This document shows positions 8,084 to 10,543 of a DNA stretch of 10,543 nucleotides, piece by piece. Source of the DNA: an uncultured Bacteroidota bacterium (GTDB taxonomy: Bacteria; Bacteroidota; Bacteroidia; Chitinophagales; Chitinophagaceae); contig CAMLGP010000047.1 of NCBI GenBank assembly GCA_946479535.1, positions 1 to 10,543 of the forward strand, given 5' to 3'. Every line of letters starts with the position of its first letter. Within the stretch, counting starts at the first letter, position 1. The notes under the pieces were generated by a model that was not told the DNA's origin, did no database searches, and saw only the letters and a list, made by a program, of their open reading frames with translations. A program made the translations under genes and the position numbers.

Positions 8084-10456
8084 TCATTCTGTTCTTAATG
8101 ATTTCACAGGGTTAGCAACCGCCGCCTTTATTGCCTGGAAACTTATGGTGATTATAGTTATCACAACTGCTGCAATAGCAGCTGCTACAAATACCCAGGG
8201 CCCAATAGATACCCGGTAATCATACCTCTGCAGCCAGTTTTGAAGGAAATACAATGCAAGCGGCGAAGCGATCACACAGCTGATCAATACCAGTATTACA
8301 AAATCTTTCGATAATAATAACCATACCTGTTGCACGGAGGCACCCAACACTTTGCGGATACCGATCTCTTTTGTTCTTTGCTCCGCCATATAAGCCGCAA
8401 GACCGAACAAACCCAGACAGGAAATGAAAATCGCCAGAATGGCAAAAATCCCAGACAGGTTCCCGATCAATTGCTCCAATCTGAATTTATTCGCATAAGA
8501 TTCGTCGGCAAACGTAAATCGATAGGGAGAGGAGGGATTGTACTTATTAAAAATTGGCGTTAGGGCGGCAATAGCTGCAGATGTACTTATTCCAGGCTTT
8601 AGTCTATACATAATAGCCGATTCTCCGCCATTGGAAAAGAAAAATACAGTTGGGTCTGCCGCAGTATAGGGAGATATCATTAGCGCATCTTTTACTACCC
8701 CTATCACACGTAATTTGCGACCAGTCCTCCCGATAATCTGCTCAAGGGGCTGTTTCATGCGCATTCTTTTCACTGCACTTTCATTCAGGATCACACTGAG
8801 TGAATCATCAATGCCATTGAAATCCCGCCCTTCCTTAATACTCATTCCCATCGTCTTGAAATAATCAGCCCTGGCAACAATAAATCCCAGTTCAAGCGTC
8901 TCATTTCCCTGTTTTCCTGGCCAGAAGTCCAGGTCACCATGCCAATAAATATCAGTAGCAGGACTGGAAGAGAAGGTAACACTGGAAACTATTCCTTTTT
9001 GAAGCATCTCATTTTTCAACGCCTCATAATTCTTTTCAAGGTCCTCACTTCTATTAGTAACCATCAACCTGTTTACGTCATAGCCAGTCGGTCGGCTTTT
9101 AGCATGCTCAATTTGTTTGTAAATAATAACAGTACTGATGATCAATGCTACAGAACAGGTAAATTGTGCAACAACCAGCACCTTGCGAGGCAAGGTAGCA
9201 GCTCTCCCTGCCTTGATAGCCCCCTTCAACACTTTAACAGGCCGGAACGAGGAAAGATAAAATGCAGGACGGCTTCCCGCCACTAGTGCCAGCACAATTA
9301 ATGACCCTGCCATGATTAACCAGAATAATGGATTCAACCATGGCAGGTGTATGGAAGTGCCAGTTAACTGGTTAAATGGAGTCAGCGCCAATTGAACAAA
9401 TAAAAGCGATAGCAGGAACGAAATCAGCGTCATTAGAAAGGATTCTATAAGGAACTGAATGATTAATTCCTTTCTTCCTGATCCGATAGCCTTTCGAACG
9501 CCAACCTCCCTGGCCCTCTTTTCAGAGCGCGCAGTAGTTATGTTAATGAAATTGATACAGGCGATCAGCAATACCAATAGACCTATAACACTGAACATAC
9601 GCACATACTCGATAAACCCTCCCTGCTCTTTTCCATTCACATAATTATCATACAGGTGCCAGTTCTTCATTGGCTGCAATACCACATAAGATTTCATAGG
9701 ATTGGGATTATTGACTTCTGTATGCTCAATGTTTCTTATTTTCTGTGAAACCGCAGCATAACTGGCACCATCCTTTATTCTGGTATATATCTGGTAGGAG
9801 TTTTCACTGTATCCACCCATACGGCTTTCCCTCACATAATCATAGGTTGCATCTAAATAACTAAAAGGCACCAAATAACTGAATTTCATGCTGGAATTGG
9901 AAGGAATGTCTTTGAGTATGCCTGTTACTTTGAGGTCGCTCTTGTTTTCATAACGTACTATTTTATTGATGGGATCAGTATTACCAAAAAGAGTTTTTGC
10001 GGTGGATTCAGTTAGCACAATAGAGTAAGGGTCACTTAAAGCGGTAGCTGCATTCCCATATTTAAATGGATATTGAAATATTTTCAGGAAATCACTACCA
10101 GTATGGAAACCGTTTAAATATACTTTGGTCTCATTTACACTCAATACATGGGAATTGCCCCAATCTGATTCAGCAACATATTCCAGGTCGGGTATCTCAT
10201 TGCGGAGAGCATCTGCCAACTTTAAAGAGGTACTTTTAAAATTCAGTGTATCTCCATTTGCATCAAAATTCCGCCTCACCTGGTAAACAGATTGATAGCC
10301 CGGAAGGAATTTGTCAAAAGTGTATTCATTATATACCCAAAGCCCAATCAATAAAGCAACTGCCATCCCAATAGCCAATCCAAAAATATTGATGGCAGAA
10401 AAAAACCGGCTCTTGAGTAAATTTCTCCACGCAACTATAAAATAATTCTTGATCAT
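8084..10456 (-). CDS. FtsX/MacB-type double-domain ABC transporter permease, 790 aa
   Basis: Complete permease, the first intact gene of the visible array. I place the start at the ATG at 10454-10456, giving MIKNYFIVAWRNLLKS, because every paralogue begins M-[IL]-[KR]-NY; an in-frame TTG nine bases upstream would add only MNF and has no support. Predicted helices are near 20-42, 284-305, 333-358, 374-399, 425-446, 668-689, 719-739 and 752-775, with extracytoplasmic domains between TM1-2 and TM5-6. Contact loops: RAREVGVRKAIGS (314-326) and RTKEIGIRKVLGA (694-706). The C-terminus is NPVKSLRTE, then TGA. It pairs with the product of 5656-8052 (W-H-L at 265-267, RSEKRA, FADE at 649-652). The linker motif reads GSRPAFYLSSFRP: Arg396 replaces the Tyr found in the three other complete proteins. 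No ATP-binding domain. A TATAATTG box lies six bases upstream of the ATG and might allow internal, nearly leaderless transcription; this is weak. Confidence 0.95.
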   Translation of the reverse strand: MIKNYFIVAWRNLLKSRFFSAINIFGLAIGMAVALLIGLWVYNEYTFDKFLPGYQSVYQVRRNFDANGDTLNFKSTSLKLADALRNEIPDLEYVAESDWGNSHVLSVNETKVYLNGFHTGSDFLKIFQYPFKYGNAATALSDPYSIVLTESTAKTLFGNTDPINKIVRYENKSDLKVTGILKDIPSNSSMKFSYLVPFSYLDATYDYVRESRMGGYSENSYQIYTRIKDGASYAAVSQKIRNIEHTEVNNPNPMKSYVVLQPMKNWHLYDNYVNGKEQGGFIEYVRMFSVIGLLVLLIACINFINITTARSEKRAREVGVRKAIGSGRKELIIQFLIESFLMTLISFLLSLLFVQLALTPFNQLTGTSIHLPWLNPLFWLIMAGSLIVLALVAGSRPAFYLSSFRPVKVLKGAIKAGRAATLPRKVLVVAQFTCSVALIISTVIIYKQIEHAKSRPTGYDVNRLMVTNRSEDLEKNYEALKNEMLQKGIVSSVTFSSSPATDIYWHGDLDFWPGKQGNETLELGFIVARADYFKTMGMSIKEGRDFNGIDDSLSVILNESAVKRMRMKQPLEQIIGRTGRKLRVIGVVKDALMISPYTAADPTVFFFSNGGESAIMYRLKPGISTSAAIAALTPIFNKYNPSSPYRFTFADESYANKFRLEQLIGNLSGIFAILAIFISCLGLFGLAAYMAEQRTKEIGIRKVLGASVQQVWLLLSKDFVILVLISCVIASPLALYFLQNWLQRYDYRVSIGPWVFVAAAIAAVVITIITISFQAIKAAVANPVKSLRTE

Positions 10457-10487
10457 AAAATTCAATTATATGTCCAGAAACAGAATA

Positions 10488-10543
10488 TTCATTTCTTAAA
10501 GAGTTCACCGGGTTAATCAGGGCAGCTTTGATTCCCTAAAAAC
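10488..10543 (-). pseudogene. 3' end of a sixth FtsX/MacB-type permease gene, apparently damaged
   Basis: Read on the minus strand in the homologous frame, this edge gives F, stop, GIKAALINPVNSLRNE. It is plainly the C-terminal tail of another paralogue (compare FQAIKAAVANPVKSLRTE in the gene at 8084-10456). Two things are wrong with it. The conserved Gln codon is TAG (10536-10538), which would remove the last 18 residues of the family tail. The normal stop after the final Glu is also absent, so the frame would otherwise run on into the next gene. A four-base deletion relative to a TTAAGAACAGAATGA-type end would explain the lost stop. The position, 31 bases before the next start codon, fits the array spacing. 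Homology is secure. Whether the gene is a true pseudogene, a slightly shortened functional gene or affected by sequence errors at the fragment end cannot be decided here. Confidence 0.6.

Noticed and set aside
10457..10465. Upstream TTG start (MNF extension) for the gene at 8084-10456
   Set aside because: All paralogues start directly at M-[IL]-[KR]-NY, and the extension has no ribosome site or homology.
1..10543. CRISPR array, tRNA/rRNA, insertion sequence, toxin-antitoxin or phage genes
   Set aside because: The window is almost fully occupied by homologous permease coding sequence; no short regularly spaced repeats, transposase motifs or RNA structures were seen.

Overview
The window is one uninterrupted tandem array of large membrane-permease genes, all on the minus strand. 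It holds four complete genes (790 to 809 residues), the 5' part of a fifth cut by the left edge, and the last codons of a sixth at the right edge. All belong to the FtsX-like / MacB periplasmic-core permease family of ABC transporters, in its long double form: two copies of [membrane helix, large extracytoplasmic domain, three-helix FtsX block] in one polypeptide. I see no ATPase, membrane-fusion protein, outer-membrane channel, regulator, RNA gene, mobile element or CRISPR array.

The organism is probably a member of the Bacteroidota, perhaps a Chitinophaga/Cytophaga-type lineage. The double permease of about 800 residues in tandem paralogous clusters is characteristic of that phylum. The start codons lack Shine-Dalgarno sequences at normal spacing and follow A/T-rich leaders, which also fits. 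Base composition is moderate. The genus cannot be fixed from this window.

Transcription runs right to left. The right-edge remnant ends near 10488. The complete genes follow at 8084-10456, 5656-8052, 3210-5627 and 761-3190, and the partial gene starts at 725. Gaps between genes are only 19 to 35 bases, without a terminator, so the array looks like one operon whose main promoter lies beyond the right edge. Start codons are 2404 to 2465 bases apart. There is no gene-free stretch longer than 35 bases.

By sequence the proteins fall into two groups. The genes at 8084-10456 and 5656-8052 are close relatives (shared W-H-L motif before TM2, RSEKRA loop, FADE segment before TM6). The genes at 3210-5627 and 761-3190 share TDIHL and GFNKEQ instead, and the left-edge gene resembles this second group. 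The cytoplasmic-side motifs (R-x-K-E-[IV]-G-[IV]-R-K-x-[LV]-G-A and the tail NP-[VI]-K-SLR) are nearly constant, while the extracytoplasmic domains differ greatly. I infer that the permeases may use the same or similar ATPases encoded elsewhere but handle different ligands. No substrate can be assigned.

The most unusual local feature is the right-edge gene end. It has an in-frame TAG inside a conserved motif and lacks the normal stop after its SLRNE tail, so that copy may be decaying, or the end of the sequence may contain errors.
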